DNA of 14,282 bases from Tannerella sp. (GTDB lineage: Bacteria; Bacteroidota; Bacteroidia; Bacteroidales; Tannerellaceae): assembly GCA_031268395.1 (NCBI GenBank), contig JAIRXI010000317.1, forward strand, positions 1 through 14,282. Direction: 5' to 3'. Position 1 is the first letter of the stretch. Each line of letters starts with the position of its first letter. The position numbers and the translations under genes were made by a program. This document shows, one piece after another, positions 14,279 to 14,282 of the stretch. The notes below the pieces were generated by a model. That model saw only the letters and a program-made list of their open reading frames with translations, had not been told where the DNA came from and did not search any database.

Positions 14279-14282
14279 TCTT

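Overview
The window reads as chromosomal DNA of a GC-rich member of the Bacteroidota, probably order Bacteroidales. The reasons are a TonB-dependent receptor with a carboxypeptidase-regulatory-like N-terminus paired with a DUF4249 lipoprotein, a DUF5107/TPR protein, Bacteroidota-style -7 elements (TAnnTTTG), mostly A/T-rich rather than Shine-Dalgarno leaders, and a xylB-xylA-xylE order of the kind found in Bacteroides. No genus can be named from the sequence alone. There are no tRNA or rRNA genes, no CRISPR array, no transposase and no phage gene.

Layout: (1) Positions 1-681 hold no gene but are rich in structure: a heptamer tandem repeat, a 16-bp inverted pair, a plus-strand terminator-like hairpin with two competing stems, and a 185-bp nested palindromic element with 45-bp arms. 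(2) Positions 682-3876, minus strand: a two-gene outer-membrane unit, a TonB-dependent receptor followed 3 nt later by a DUF4249 lipoprotein. A TATATTTG -7 element and a 21-bp tandem repeat lie in front of it. (3) Positions 4294-8939, minus strand: a translationally coupled pair (ATGA overlap), an MFS sugar porter followed by a 1080-residue cytoplasmic DUF5107 plus TPR protein. (4) Positions 8940-9555: a divergent control region with a 23-bp GC-rich tandem repeat, a CAACCGGTTG palindrome inside a promoter-like arrangement, and a perfect TACATTTG -7 element. (5) Positions 9556-14178, plus strand: a D-xylose operon, xylulokinase (xylB), xylose isomerase (xylA) and an E. coli XylE-like D-xylose:H+ symporter (xylE). 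The two intercistronic gaps can fold into hairpins. A palindrome and an overlapping hairpin follow the operon at the window's end.

How the genes work together: XylE imports D-xylose, XylA isomerises it to D-xylulose and XylB phosphorylates that to D-xylulose 5-phosphate for the pentose phosphate pathway. The divergent porter-DUF5107 pair looks like a second sugar-uptake module whose sugar is not established. Two residues that contact xylose in E. coli XylE appear changed in that porter, so it is unlikely to be a simple duplicate. The shared intergenic region suggests joint control with the xylose operon, but no regulator gene is in the window. The TonB receptor/DUF4249 unit is a separate uptake system of unknown substrate; no SusD partner is present. 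The least described parts are the porter-DUF5107/TPR pair, a two-helix-like insertion in the central loop of XylE, and the repeat elements in the non-coding regions.
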